The position numbers and the translations under genes are program-made. A DNA stretch of 64,000 bases from Phycisphaeraceae bacterium (GTDB lineage Bacteria; Planctomycetota; Phycisphaerae; Phycisphaerales; UBA1924), in the NCBI GenBank assembly GCA_019636555.1, contig JAHBXH010000001.1:3134928-3198927 (forward strand). Reading direction: 5' to 3'. Of this stretch, positions 53,869 through 63,554 are shown piece by piece. The notes under the pieces were generated by a model. The model made no database searches. It was given only the letters and a program-made list of their open reading frames with translations, and was not told where the DNA came from. Each line of letters opens with the position of its first letter. Position 1 is the first letter of the stretch.

Positions 53869-55572
53869 TCACGGGCAAACCAACTCGTTATACCCCACGA
53901 CAAAGATGACGAAGTCCGCGTCGTCCACGAATCCATCCCCGTTCAAATCCGCCGGACACCCCAGCGGCATCGCCAGATCCGCGCAATCGAGCGTGTTGTA
54001 CGCAAAGACGAAAACGATGAAGTCGGCGTCATCGACGGCGCCATCGTTGTTCAGATCCCCCGGACACCTTGCCGCAATACGGAACAGGAGAATCCCCTTC
54101 CCGTTCTGGCCAAACGGCTGCCCCGGCGGCACATTCACGCTCGCGCTGCACGCGATGTACCCCGCGTCATTCAGCGAACGCTGCCTCCCGTCGTTCCCGC
54201 CGCTGATGTTGAGATTCGAGAAGCTCGAAAACGAACGGATCATGCCCGGCCGAACCGTAACCTTGTCCGGCGCCTTGTACACCGTGACAAGATTGCCCGA
54301 GCGATCGGTGCCAAAGAGCGCCTGGACGTTGCCCCCGAGATCGAACGTCCCGCTGAACGCAATCTGGCCAACCGCATTCGCGGCAACCGCCGTCGATGAC
54401 GAGAGTCCCAGCGTCGCCCCGGGCACATCGGGCACCTGCTGCCCACCGCGGCAGATCTTCGAAAGGGCATTGGCGCGATACCGCCAGATGCCCGTCTGAT
54501 TCGAACTGTTGGTCGCAGGCCCGAACACATTCGCCTGGATGATGATGTCGCCGTTGTCGCAATAGAGCGGCGCATTGAACGTTCCCCAGAACGTGCCTCC
54601 GGGCTCGCCCGGCACCTGCTGGTTCGCGACAAACAACTGCCGCACGCCCCCAGCATCCTTGACATACAACGCCATCTCGCCGTTGTACCCGCCGCCCTGG
54701 AGCGCCGCCAGAAACGCCACGGCATTGGAACCGTTCAGCGCGTACGCCCCGATCGACTTGAACTTCACTCCCGGCAGCGGCTGCCCCGCCGTGCCGGGCG
54801 CATCCTGCTCGGTCGCCGCGGTCACCTGGAGCCCGCCCGAAGCGCCGGTGAGCACGCCGCTGTGCGGCGCATCGCTGATGAAACTCCCCGCGAGACACGC
54901 TACTCCCCCGCCGTTGATCTGCATGACCGGGCTGAGGCTGGTGAACCCCGTACTCGAAGGCGGTGCATCCTGGCGCGCATGCTGCGAGAGCGAGCCGGGC
55001 TTGCCCGTGAACAGCGTGATGTAGGAATGCCCCGTCCCCGTCGCATCCGACACGCACGTGAAGGCAAGATGACCCTTGTTCGAACATGAGAGAAGCTGCG
55101 TGCCTTCGAGGATGAACGTCCCCGGGGGCGAACTGGGCGCAGCGGCATGGTTGTACGCCATGAGATTCAAACCAAGCCCGGTCTCGGACCAGATGCCGAG
55201 CGAAGTTCCTCCACCATTGAGGGAGTGCACGAACGCCGCGAACCCGGTATCTGAAAAGGTAAACGCCGGCCCCGTCACGGGTGCGAAGAGTCCGCCCCCG
55301 GGCGCCGGGTCATTTCCTTTGACGACGATGTGCATGGCACCGGAGTTCGCGAAGAGCGCACCGTCGGTGACGTTGTACCGATTCCAGAATGCAACGTTGT
55401 TCGAAGCGTTGATCGCCGGAACGCTCGTCGCGCTTCCAAAGTTCGTGCCCGCAAGCCCGGGGACGGGATCGCCCTGAAGCATCGGCATGGAGATAAAAGT
55501 GTTGCTCTGAGCCCACGCGCCGGAAACGGCGCAGGCGACGGCGGCAAGCGCGGACACCACAGTGTGACGCAT
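53869..55572 (-). CDS. Large exported protein with GC-type dockerin
   Basis: 567 residues from the ATG at 55572, with GGGAG upstream; the frame stays open further upstream through a separate remnant. Signal peptide: VVSALAAVACAVSGAWAQS. The body has repeated segments of the type NASNNVAFWNRYNVTDGALF, CSNKGHLAFTCVSDATG, YALNGSNAVAFLAALQGGG and ANAVGQIAFSGTFDLGG, suggesting a propeller of 'N-G-x-V-A-F' repeats. The C-terminus is a two-loop dockerin (CPGDLNNDGAVDDADFIVFVFAYNTLDC, then LNGDGFVDDADFVIFVVGYNELVCP). Confidence 0.82.
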   Translation of the reverse strand: MRHTVVSALAAVACAVSGAWAQSNTFISMPMLQGDPVPGLAGTNFGSATSVPAINASNNVAFWNRYNVTDGALFANSGAMHIVVKGNDPAPGGGLFAPVTGPAFTFSDTGFAAFVHSLNGGGTSLGIWSETGLGLNLMAYNHAAAPSSPPGTFILEGTQLLSCSNKGHLAFTCVSDATGTGHSYITLFTGKPGSLSQHARQDAPPSSTGFTSLSPVMQINGGGVACLAGSFISDAPHSGVLTGASGGLQVTAATEQDAPGTAGQPLPGVKFKSIGAYALNGSNAVAFLAALQGGGYNGEMALYVKDAGGVRQLFVANQQVPGEPGGTFWGTFNAPLYCDNGDIIIQANVFGPATNSSNQTGIWRYRANALSKICRGGQQVPDVPGATLGLSSSTAVAANAVGQIAFSGTFDLGGNVQALFGTDRSGNLVTVYKAPDKVTVRPGMIRSFSSFSNLNISGGNDGRQRSLNDAGYIACSASVNVPPGQPFGQNGKGILLFRIAARCPGDLNNDGAVDDADFIVFVFAYNTLDCADLAMPLGCPADLNGDGFVDDADFVIFVVGYNELVCP

Positions 55573-55677
55573 ACCCGACTCCCGGAAGTTGTGCCGTATT
55601 CTAACAAATCGGGCCCAAGACCCCAATGCCGTTTTCGCAGGGGTGATCCCCTTTCTTCCGGTGCTTTCCGCTATGGG

Positions 55678-55830
55678 GTCGGTTTCAAGGAGCAGAACGA
55701 TTCCCATAGCCAGAATCCCGACCACCGCAAGGATTCTGATAACGAACCAAAGAGCGGTTTTGGTATCAACGTTGCTGGTCGGCGCGCATCGCGTCGGACT
55801 CCAAACCGGGGGGAGGGGGAGGGAGTGGGG
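55678..55830 (-). pseudogene. Degenerate copy of the small SNVDxK membrane protein
   Basis: The minus frame reads TSNVDTKTALWFVIRILAVVGILAMGIVLLLETD, matching SNVDPKAMLLAAIALVAVVG in the gene at 53207. It has neither a clear start nor its own stop; the frame runs on into the dockerin gene. A real extended N-terminus cannot be excluded. Confidence 0.35.
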
Positions 55831-56013
55831 AGGGCAATGGATGGAGACGGAGGATAGATTCGCCTCCGCCGTCTTTCGCCCACAGGACTGACAGTGAATA
55901 GCCCGGCGTGAGCGAGACCTTGAGCGCCACTCCCGGTCAACGCGCCCATTTCCCCGCATTCTGAAAAAGCGCAGGCCGGCACAAGCCCACACTCTCAGCA
56001 CAACAATCACAGC

Positions 56014-56394
56014 ATGTGGATCATGATCGCCGGGCCCTACACGTCAGGTGCGCGAACCGAGAGCGAGCGCGCCGCCAACCTCCGCGCCATGAACGCCGCG
56101 GCATACCGCGTCTTTCAACTCGGACACACCCCCGTCATCGGCGTCAATATGGCGCTCCCGGTGATCGAAGCCGCCCGCTCCGTCGATCACTCCCACTCCG
56201 ACGATCACTCCGGCAAACACGACGCTCTTATGATGCCCATCAGCCTCGCCCTCGCCGCCCGCTGCGACGCCGTCCTGCGGATCGGCGGCCCATCCAAGGG
56301 CGCCGACGAAGAAGTAGAAGTAATTCGCGCGAGGGGCGGCAAGGTCTTCTCGCGCCTCGAAGATGTTCCCGGCCACCCTAGCCCCGGCTCTTGA
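56014..56394 (+). CDS. DUF4406 protein (nucleoside deoxyribosyltransferase-like)
   Basis: 126 residues, cytoplasmic. Begins IMIAGPYTSGARTESERAANLRAMNAAAYRVFQLGHTPVIGVNMALPVIE, the Rossmann-like start of DUF4406/nucleoside 2-deoxyribosyltransferase-like proteins. It continues with PISLALAARCDAVLRIGGPSKGADEEVEVIRARGGKVF, including the conserved D-A-V-L-R/I-G-G-S-K-G stretch. A His/Asp-rich loop (SVDHSHSDDHSGKHD) in the middle could bind metal and is a family oddity. Substrate unknown. Confidence 0.78.
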   Translation: MWIMIAGPYTSGARTESERAANLRAMNAAAYRVFQLGHTPVIGVNMALPVIEAARSVDHSHSDDHSGKHDALMMPISLALAARCDAVLRIGGPSKGADEEVEVIRARGGKVFSRLEDVPGHPSPGS

Positions 56395-56571
56395 ACTTCT
56401 GACTTCCAATTCCGACTTCCACTTCTGGGCTTCCGCATTTGAAATCTGAATGCTCAGCTCTTGGATTCCTCGATTCTGATCGTCATCACCTTTCCCGCAA
56501 GCCTCTTGTAGAGTCCGCGTGCCTTTCTCCGCGCTCTCCCCGGTCAATCTCGTCCGGCTTGACCCGCCAAC

Positions 56572-58839
56572 TCATTTCGGGCTGAACTGCACGCCAAGCG
56601 CCCAGAGCAGGAACGCATCGACGTCCGCCACTTCTTCGATTCTCGCCTTGAGCGGCGTGCCGCCCCCGTGTCCAGAATCCATGCTCGTTCGGAGCAGAAT
56701 CGGAGAAGCGGCCGGATCGCTCGATGTTGCCGCCTGGAGCCGCGCCGTCATCTTGCGGCTCTGCATCGGGTCAACACGCGGATCGTTCGCGCCGGTGAGA
56801 AACAAGACCGCCGGATACGCCGTGTTGTCCTTCACGTTGTGATAGGGTGAATAGGCGTGCAGCGCCTTGAATTGTTCCGGGTTCTTGACCGTGCCGTATT
56901 CGGTGACGTTGAACGCGCCATTGGGAGAGAGTTCGACGCGGAGCATGTCGTAGATGCCGACGTGAGAGACGACGGCGCGGAAGAGATCGGGGCGCTGCGT
57001 CAGCGCGGCGCCCATGAGCAGGCCGCCGTTCGAGCCGCCCTGGATGGCGAGTCGATTGCTCGTCGTGTACTTGTGATCGATCATGTACTCACAGCACGCG
57101 AGAAAATCGTCGAAGACATTCTGCTTTTTGGTGAGCATCCCCTGCTTGTGCCATTCCTCGCCGAATTCGCCCCCGCCGCGGAGGTTGGCGGACGCGAGCA
57201 CGACACCCTGCTCGAGCAGCACGATGCTCGCCGGGCTGAACGCGGGCTCGCGGTTGACGCCGAAGCCGCCGTAGCCGGTGACGACGCACGGATGGGAAGA
57301 GTCGAGAGCGATTCCCTTCTTGCGAATGATGTTGATCGGAACTTTGGTGCCATCCTTGCTCGTCGCGAAGTCGCGGACGGTTTCGTAATCGGAGAAGTCG
57401 ACGGGGCTGGAAGAAGCGAGTGCCGTTTTCGTCGTTTCCCAATTCACCAGTTTCTCACTGGAATACGGGGAACTGAATGTCCATTTTTGCGGCCCAAAAC
57501 GGAAGTATGCCGGCGGAGTCGTAAACGATGTGTTCCCAAACAGAATCTGGTCGCCACCGGCCGTAGCAAGGCCGCCCACCGATCCGACCGGCAACTGCGT
57601 GGGAGCAGTTTGAGGCTTCCCGGCGTGATCGAAGACCCGGATCTCCGATGGGCCGCCGAGTTGGTAGGTCGTGTAGATGAGCGACTCGGTTACGACGAAG
57701 TTGTTCGCGTGATCAAACTCACTGATCAGCGCTTCCTTCTGCTCGGGCACGATCAGCGCCGCTTTCTCAATCTGCGGAGCAGCGACACTCATCCGCATCA
57801 GCTTCCCACGCGGCGCATCCTTCCGGCTGATCAGATACAGCGCATCGTCCGGACCGAATGTCGCCTGCACGATGCGATCCTCGTATTTCGCGAACTGCGT
57901 CCACGTTCCATCGGGCACGCGAAGGAAGAACTCGAACTCTCCTCCATCACCCTTCTGCACCGTCGCCAGCACCGTGCCATCGAGCGCCGACTTTGAGTGC
58001 AGCGTCTCGAGCTGAATCTCGGCGATCCGCGGAAACTCTTTGCCCGTTTCGTACCGGTCCTTCTCGGTCGGTGTGCCGAGCGTGTGCGAATAGACCTGCG
58101 TGTACACATCCATGTCTTCCGGCGGCCGCTCCGTGCCGCGCGGGTAGCGTGAGTAGTAGAACGACTTCGAATCCGGCGCCCACGCGAGGCTTCCACCCGC
58201 CGTACCGCCGTTCACGCGCGGAACAGTCTCGAACACGCGCTTGCCGCTGGGAATCTCAAAGACCGATACATCGCCCGATTCCGTGCCCGCTTCCGACAGC
58301 GAGACCGCCACCAGCTTCCCATCGGGCGAGGGAACGTACCAATCGATCGATGTCAGCGCCTTGGCGTCCAGCGTGTTCGGATCGACGACGGGGCGCGCGA
58401 GCGACACGGCATCCGCCCCCACCCCCGTCCCGACTTCCGCACTCAACACTTTCGCCGGCTCATCCCACGCGACCAGCATCGCCTGCTGCTTCGGAGGCTG
58501 CTTGAGCATGCCGAGTAATACCTTCCCGTCCGACGTCATGTGCAGCGACGAAAACGACGGCGTCGGCACCGACATCACCTGCGCCACGCGCGCTTTGATC
58601 GCCCCGAGATTCGGGAGCTTGGCGAGAAAACCTCGCGCGACCCGATCCTGCGCGCTCGACCATTCCCTGACCTTTGCGTCGTCCCAATCCTCGAGCCAGC
58701 GGTAATCATCGCTGACCGAAACGCCGTGGTACGTATCGACCACCGGATTCTTTTCCGCCTTCGGCGCCCCGATCGCACAGGCCGCGACGGCAGTCAAGGC
58801 GTACGCGGCAACGGAACGGCGGCGAATCGATTCGATCAT
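56572..58839 (-). CDS. Exported prolyl oligopeptidase (S9A)
   Basis: 755 residues from the ATG at 58839. A signal peptide (SVAAYALTAVAACAIGAPKA) precedes the N-terminal DDYRWLEDWDDAKVREWSSAQ typical of POP, then a seven-bladed propeller. The catalytic domain has nucleophile IQGGSNGGLLMGAAL, acid in LFLTGANDPRVDPMQSRK, and His in DSGHGGGTPL. It should cleave short proline-containing peptides, here probably in the periplasm. Full length and intact. Divergent from the coiled-coil lipoprotein gene 78 bases away. Confidence 0.94.
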   Translation of the reverse strand: MIESIRRRSVAAYALTAVAACAIGAPKAEKNPVVDTYHGVSVSDDYRWLEDWDDAKVREWSSAQDRVARGFLAKLPNLGAIKARVAQVMSVPTPSFSSLHMTSDGKVLLGMLKQPPKQQAMLVAWDEPAKVLSAEVGTGVGADAVSLARPVVDPNTLDAKALTSIDWYVPSPDGKLVAVSLSEAGTESGDVSVFEIPSGKRVFETVPRVNGGTAGGSLAWAPDSKSFYYSRYPRGTERPPEDMDVYTQVYSHTLGTPTEKDRYETGKEFPRIAEIQLETLHSKSALDGTVLATVQKGDGGEFEFFLRVPDGTWTQFAKYEDRIVQATFGPDDALYLISRKDAPRGKLMRMSVAAPQIEKAALIVPEQKEALISEFDHANNFVVTESLIYTTYQLGGPSEIRVFDHAGKPQTAPTQLPVGSVGGLATAGGDQILFGNTSFTTPPAYFRFGPQKWTFSSPYSSEKLVNWETTKTALASSSPVDFSDYETVRDFATSKDGTKVPINIIRKKGIALDSSHPCVVTGYGGFGVNREPAFSPASIVLLEQGVVLASANLRGGGEFGEEWHKQGMLTKKQNVFDDFLACCEYMIDHKYTTSNRLAIQGGSNGGLLMGAALTQRPDLFRAVVSHVGIYDMLRVELSPNGAFNVTEYGTVKNPEQFKALHAYSPYHNVKDNTAYPAVLFLTGANDPRVDPMQSRKMTARLQAATSSDPAASPILLRTSMDSGHGGGTPLKARIEEVADVDAFLLWALGVQFSPK

Positions 58840-58917
58840 GATGTGCTCCCGCGGATGTCTTCTTGTACAAAATAGCAGAGAAAACGTTGCGGCGTTTGGG
58901 TGCCTTCGATTCTGGCT

Positions 58918-60432
58918 ATGCGCTCTCACTATTCCGTGCGTTCATGTCTCCTGCTCGCCATCGCGGCACTCCTCGTTGCCCCCGGATGCGCCGAAACCAC
59001 GATCCGCTCTCCCTTCGTTGTCGAAGGCATGAGCGCCGAGCGCAAGGTCGGACCCGGCCAACTCACACCGACCGCCGTGCAATCGGAGGTGATGTCGTTT
59101 ACCGACACGTTCAACTCCGCGGTCGCCCAGATCTGGAACGCGATCGCGGCGAACGCCCGAAAGGACTCGACCGCGGGCGGACTCACGGATCCCGAGAACG
59201 CAAGACTGAACAGCGTGCGACGCGCATCCCTCGAAATCAAACTCGCCAACGTGAACGCGGCGCTCTTGATCGCGAGCAGCCCGAATCCGCTCGTCTCGCT
59301 CTCGGACATCATCACGGTCGTGACGCTGCAGCGCATGGTGCTCGAATCGCCGGGAACGAAAAGGCTCTTCGGCGAGGAAGTGCAGGCGGAGCTCGTCACG
59401 GTCTACAAAGAACAGGAAGAAAACGCCTGGCAGATCGCAAAGCTGGCGATGACGCCGCAGCAGCAGACCGAACTCATGGACCTCATCAAGCAGTGGCGCG
59501 CCGATCATCCCGATGCAACCTACGTGTCTTCGATCCGCCTCGACGACTTTGCGAGCGCAAGACAAGTTGCCCTCGCGCCGAAGAACGAGCGCACCCCGAG
59601 CCTGCTGACCCTGCTCTCTCTCGATCCGCTCGCGGGGCTCGACCCGGCGCAGCGCGAGGTGACGGAGACGCGCATGCTGGCGGAGCGGATCTTCTTCTAC
59701 GCGAGCCGCGTGCCCAATGTCCTGAAATGGCAGGTCGAGAGTGCGTATCAGAATCTGATGCAGGCGCCGGAGATGCAGGGAGTGCTCGGCTCGGCGCGCC
59801 AGGCGAGCGCGGCGGCGGGCGAGATTTCGCAGACGCTCGCCGCGCTTCCGGCACAGATCACCGAGGAGCGCGAGGCGCTTTTCAAGCAGTTCTTTGAAGA
59901 GCTGACGAAAGAGCGGCAGGCGACCATCGAACAGATCAACAACTCTCTGAATCTGCAGCGACAGGCGGCGCTGAATGATCTCGAGAATGCGCAGAGCAAA
60001 TTCCAGGGAACGCTCAAGGACTATCGCGAGGCGGCGACCGCAACGAACACGCTCGCGGACAAGTTGACCGTCACGATCCAGGCCGCGGACCAACTCGCGG
60101 CACGCTTCGCCCCCGCCAATGCCCCGGAAAATACGGGCGGTGCGCCCGCGGAGAAGAAGGATGGTGATGCGTTGAAGGATTTTGGCGTCGTGGCACAGAA
60201 GACGGCAGATGCCGCGGACCGGCTGACGGAACTGACGAAAAGCATCGATCGGCTGCTCGCCTCGCCTCAGTTGATGGATAAGGCGGGTGGATTGCAGGTC
60301 GTGATGCAGGAAGTGCAGGGGTCGGGACGCGAGCTGGTGAATTACGCGTTCTGGCGGCTGTTGATCATCGTGATCGTTGCGCCGTTCTCGGTTGTGCTTG
60401 CGATGTTGCTTTATCGAAGAATCGCGAGGTAG
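58918..60432 (+). CDS. Coiled-coil lipoprotein with C-terminal transmembrane helix
   Basis: 504 residues from the ATG at 58918. Lipobox LVAPGC near residue 20 predicts lipid anchoring. Two helical regions carry long coiled coils (about 60-160 and 300-470; QTLAALPAQITEEREALFKQFFEELTKERQATIEQ). The C-terminal hydrophobic helix (FWRLLIIVIVAPFSVVLAMLLYRRIAR) would anchor the other end in a membrane. An anchored protein with coiled coils between two membrane-attached ends suggests an envelope-spanning role, but no family is recognised. Confidence 0.72.
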   Translation: MRSHYSVRSCLLLAIAALLVAPGCAETTIRSPFVVEGMSAERKVGPGQLTPTAVQSEVMSFTDTFNSAVAQIWNAIAANARKDSTAGGLTDPENARLNSVRRASLEIKLANVNAALLIASSPNPLVSLSDIITVVTLQRMVLESPGTKRLFGEEVQAELVTVYKEQEENAWQIAKLAMTPQQQTELMDLIKQWRADHPDATYVSSIRLDDFASARQVALAPKNERTPSLLTLLSLDPLAGLDPAQREVTETRMLAERIFFYASRVPNVLKWQVESAYQNLMQAPEMQGVLGSARQASAAAGEISQTLAALPAQITEEREALFKQFFEELTKERQATIEQINNSLNLQRQAALNDLENAQSKFQGTLKDYREAATATNTLADKLTVTIQAADQLAARFAPANAPENTGGAPAEKKDGDALKDFGVVAQKTADAADRLTELTKSIDRLLASPQLMDKAGGLQVVMQEVQGSGRELVNYAFWRLLIIVIVAPFSVVLAMLLYRRIAR

Positions 60433-60439
60433 GAGTTCA

Positions 60440-60480
60440 ACACGGGGAACCACGGAGAAAGCACGGAGAGGAGAGACGGA
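60440..60480. repeat. ACCACGGAGAAAGCACGG spacer repeat (diverged family member)
   Basis: A G-rich variant of the ACCACAGAGAACAC arm family, directly before an octamer array. Confidence 0.45.
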
Positions 60481-60509
60481 GAGATGAAGAGACGAAGAGG
60501 ATCGGGATC

Positions 60510-60549
60510 AGAGCGGCAGAGCGGCAGAGCGGCAGAGCGGCGGAGCGGC
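60510..60549. repeat. Five-copy octamer array (AGAGCGGC)
   Basis: Four AGAGCGGC units and one GGAGCGGC, perfectly phased, 26 bases upstream of the GH2 start region. Confidence 0.9.
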
Positions 60550-60575
60550 GGAAACCAGTACAAGCAGGAGTTTGA

Positions 60576-62702
60576 ATGATGCGCGTGGCTTTGTGGGTTG
60601 CGATTGTGTTTGCCGGCTTGATGGCGATGTGCGCATCGGGAGCGGAGTCGGCGCCAGACTCGTCATGGCAGGTTGGCCCGCGGCAAGACACGCTGCTCGA
60701 TGATGGCTGGCGCTTCGTGCGCGAAGATGTAGCCGGTGCCGAAGCGCCGGCGTTCGACGATTCCTCGTGGCAGGAAGTCACTCTGCCTCACACATGGAAC
60801 GCGGAGGATGCGCAGTCCAGAGCGAACTACTACCGCGGCCCGGGCTGGTACCGCAAGCGCATCACGCTCAAAGAGAACGATCTTGCTCGAGTCAATTACC
60901 TGCGCTTCGAGGGCGCCGCGGTCGTTGCCGATGTCTACATGAACGGGCAGAAGCTGGGCCAGCATCGCGGCGCGTTCGGCGCGTTCTGCTTCGACGCGTC
61001 TCCGGCACAAAAATTCGGCGAGAACGTGATCGCGGTCCGCGTGGACAACACCAAGTTCCCCGACATCGCGCCGATCTCGGGCGATTTCGCGATCTTCGGC
61101 GGCATCTACCGCGATGTGCATTTGCTCTCGCTCGACAAGCGCTCAATCGATCCGCTCGATGATGCTTCGCCGGGGGTATATCTGCTCCAGCAACAACTCA
61201 CGCCGGAAAAAGCGCGCGTGAAAGTCACTGTCCGGCTGCGCAACACAAGCCGCTCTCCGTGGCGCGCAACCGTGAACTGCACGCTGCGCGATGCCAAGGG
61301 ATGCGAGGTGGCGAAGAGCGTCTCCGATACCACGGTCGCGCCGGAATCTCATGACGAGGCGATTCAGACGTTGGAGATCGACGCGCCCCACCTTTGGGAC
61401 GGGCATCGATCGACCGGCGCGCCCAATCCCTACCTGTACCTGGTGCAGGTCAGCGCATCGGACGGCAATCTCATGACGGACTTTGTCGAGCAGCCCCTCG
61501 GCCTCCGCTCCATCCGCATCGACCCCGACAAGGGCCTCTTCCTCAACGGCAAGCACTATCCGCTGCACGGCCCCAATCGCCACCAGGACCGTAAGGACAA
61601 GGGCTGGGCCATCTCAAAGGAAGATCACGAGCAGGATTTCGCGCTCATCCTCGACATGGGCGCGACCGGCGTCCGCCTCGCCCACTACCCCCAGGCCGAT
61701 TACGCCTACTCGCTCTGCGACAAGAGCGGCCTGCTTGTCTGGGCGGAAATCCCACTCGTCGATCGCATCGCTCCCCCACCCTCCGCGCCCGAGTTCGCTT
61801 CCAACGCCAAGCAGCAACTCCGCGAACTCATCAAGCAGCACTTCAATCACCCGTCGATCATCGTGTGGGGAATCTCCAACGAACTCTGGATGGGCCGCGA
61901 CAACAACAAGGGCTCATCACTCCCCCGCGAGTTGTACGAACTCGCGAAGTCGCTCGACCCGTCGCGCCCGATCGTGCTCGCCGACAACGGCCCGCCCGAT
62001 CACGAATTCAACGACATCACCGACGCGATCGCCTTCAACCGTTACTACGGCTGGTACGTCGACAAGCACACCGACTGGGCCGGCATCGACGAACTGCACG
62101 CGAGAATTCCGACCCGCGGCGTCGGAATCTCCGAGTGGGGCGCGGGGGCAAATCCGGCGCATCACGAATGGCCGACCAAGATGCCGCGGCACAACGGCCC
62201 GTGGCACCCCGAGGAATACCAGGCGCTCCTCCACGAATCCGCGTGGAACGTCATGAAAACCCGCGAGTGGCTCTGGTGCGCGTTCTTCTGGAACATGTTC
62301 GACTTCGCCACGCCGATCCGCCAGGAAGGCGGCTTCCAATCGCTCAACGACAAGGGCGTCGTCAGCTACGACCGCAAAACCAAAAAGGACGCGTTCTACT
62401 TCTTCAAAGCGAACTGGTCCGACGAACCCGTCGTCTACATCGCGAGCCGACGCTTCTCCCCTCGACCGGCCGGGACAACCAGCATCAAGGTCTACTCAAA
62501 TCAGCCCGCGGTCGAGTTGTTTGTGAACGACAAGTCGATGGGTGTGCTCAAAGCGAGCGAGTGTCCGGATCGGGTGTTTGAGTGGAAGGGGGTCGGGCTG
62601 CCCGTTGGAACCTGCCGCGTGAGGGCAACGGGACGGGATGAGGGCGGCAATTCACCGGTAGTGGATGGGATTGAGTGGATGTGTGAGGCGCCAAAACCCT
62701 AA
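60576..62702 (+). CDS. Exported glycoside hydrolase family 2 (beta-galactosidase-like)
   Basis: 708 residues. Signal peptide: VALWVAIVFAGLMAMCASGA. The GH2 order is complete: jelly-roll sugar-binding domain (DDSSWQEVTLPHTWNAEDAQ...YRGPGWYRKRITL), immunoglobulin-like domain, TIM barrel and a C-terminal beta domain. The acid/base Glu is in IIVWGISNELWMG, the nucleophile Glu in GVGISEWGAGANP, and ALILDMGATGVRLAHYPQ is the conserved barrel segment. It is shorter than LacZ (~1000 residues) and fits extracellular or periplasmic beta-galactosidases. It ends IEWMCEAPKP; a related tail, EWVCEGKK, is found 45 bases further on. Confidence 0.93.
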   Translation: MMRVALWVAIVFAGLMAMCASGAESAPDSSWQVGPRQDTLLDDGWRFVREDVAGAEAPAFDDSSWQEVTLPHTWNAEDAQSRANYYRGPGWYRKRITLKENDLARVNYLRFEGAAVVADVYMNGQKLGQHRGAFGAFCFDASPAQKFGENVIAVRVDNTKFPDIAPISGDFAIFGGIYRDVHLLSLDKRSIDPLDDASPGVYLLQQQLTPEKARVKVTVRLRNTSRSPWRATVNCTLRDAKGCEVAKSVSDTTVAPESHDEAIQTLEIDAPHLWDGHRSTGAPNPYLYLVQVSASDGNLMTDFVEQPLGLRSIRIDPDKGLFLNGKHYPLHGPNRHQDRKDKGWAISKEDHEQDFALILDMGATGVRLAHYPQADYAYSLCDKSGLLVWAEIPLVDRIAPPPSAPEFASNAKQQLRELIKQHFNHPSIIVWGISNELWMGRDNNKGSSLPRELYELAKSLDPSRPIVLADNGPPDHEFNDITDAIAFNRYYGWYVDKHTDWAGIDELHARIPTRGVGISEWGAGANPAHHEWPTKMPRHNGPWHPEEYQALLHESAWNVMKTREWLWCAFFWNMFDFATPIRQEGGFQSLNDKGVVSYDRKTKKDAFYFFKANWSDEPVVYIASRRFSPRPAGTTSIKVYSNQPAVELFVNDKSMGVLKASECPDRVFEWKGVGLPVGTCRVRATGRDEGGNSPVVDGIEWMCEAPKP

Positions 62703-62740
62703 TGCCTATTGCCTATTGCCAAGTGCCTAGTGCCTTGCCT
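62702..62740. repeat. RTGCCYR-family heptamer array
   Basis: About five phased 7-bp units (ATGCCTA, TTGCCTA, TTGCCAA, GTGCCTA, GTGCCTT) begin at the GH2 stop codon. Confidence 0.8.
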
Positions 62741-62746
62741 TGTTCC

Positions 62747-62794
62747 GATGTGACGAAGGATGAGGTGGAGTGGGTGTGCGAGGGGAAGAAGTAG
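62747..62794 (+). pseudogene. Vestigial GH2-type C-terminal peptide
   Basis: After the heptamer array the frame DVTKDEVEWVCEGKK-stop mirrors the GH2 end VVDGIEWMCEAPKP. It looks like the last codons of a related gene, or of an earlier version of this one, left behind the array. Confidence 0.45.
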
Positions 62795-62801
62795 ATGTTT
62801 C

Positions 62802-62834
62802 TCCCCCTCCCCGAGGGAGGGGCTAGGGGTGGGA
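62802..62834. repeat. C-rich/G-rich palindromic repeat (second copy)
   Basis: CCCCCTCCCC / GGGAGGGG palindrome with TAGGGGTGGG tail; near copy of 22030-22062. Confidence 0.6.
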
Positions 62835-62926
62835 TTGGTCTTCTGCCTTCGCTATGTTCACGAAGCTCCGACTGGCGCCTCCGCAGCGTGACGAAACCAA
62901 GTCAGCCGCGGCTCGTATCGTCCTCC

Positions 62927-63535
62927 ATGTTCGGGGGGATTGTCAACACTCGGGAATCGCGACGATTTACCCTTGCACTTGTGGTTGCATTGCCGGTGCT
63001 CGGATGGTTGATCGCAACTCAATGCGGAGTCCGCGAAGTTCGGATCGATAGCGGCGATCGACGGATTCGCTGGCTCTTCTTCTCGATTCCCGAAAGCCCT
63101 GTCCCCGGGCGCGAATACCTAGTTCAGCTTTCCAAGGAACTCAACATCCCGGCGGAGTGGCACCGCCCGCCCTTCACCGCTCCGTCCTACACAGATCAAG
63201 ATCGGTATCGCCAATTCTCAGGCGCCGCGTGGTGGGCAAAGCATGAACCTCCGCTCGGCGCGATCATCCTGAAACAACTCGTCCAGTATTACACGCACCC
63301 GCCAGCAGAATCGGGATTGCCGCAGGCTACCCATTTCATCTTCCTCCTGGAATGGGAGTCCTCCCGAAATGACTACGTGGTCAGCGACTTTTGGCTTCAA
63401 AGCGAAACACCGGAAACCCTGCAATCCGTGCTCGACGAGATCGGGTATCAACCGGCGGCTGGCAGCGTGGTTCACGGGATCATGTCGAAGTGCCGCGCAC
63501 GTCGAGGGGAAGCGAGCCAGCCCGACGAAAAGTAG
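62927..63535 (+). CDS. Hypothetical single-span membrane protein
   Basis: 202 residues from the ATG at 62927; the frame is open upstream through a repeat and is unlikely to be coding there. One hydrophobic helix (FTLALVVALPVLGWLIA, about 14-31) anchors a soluble domain with VREVRIDSGDRRIRWLFFSIPESPVPGREYLVQLSKEL and THFIFLLEWESSRNDYVVSDFWLQ. Not recognised. Composition is slightly less GC-rich than its neighbours. Confidence 0.55.
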   Translation: MFGGIVNTRESRRFTLALVVALPVLGWLIATQCGVREVRIDSGDRRIRWLFFSIPESPVPGREYLVQLSKELNIPAEWHRPPFTAPSYTDQDRYRQFSGAAWWAKHEPPLGAIILKQLVQYYTHPPAESGLPQATHFIFLLEWESSRNDYVVSDFWLQSETPETLQSVLDEIGYQPAAGSVVHGIMSKCRARRGEASQPDEK

Positions 63536-63554
63536 GAAGGGGCTGCAACAACAC

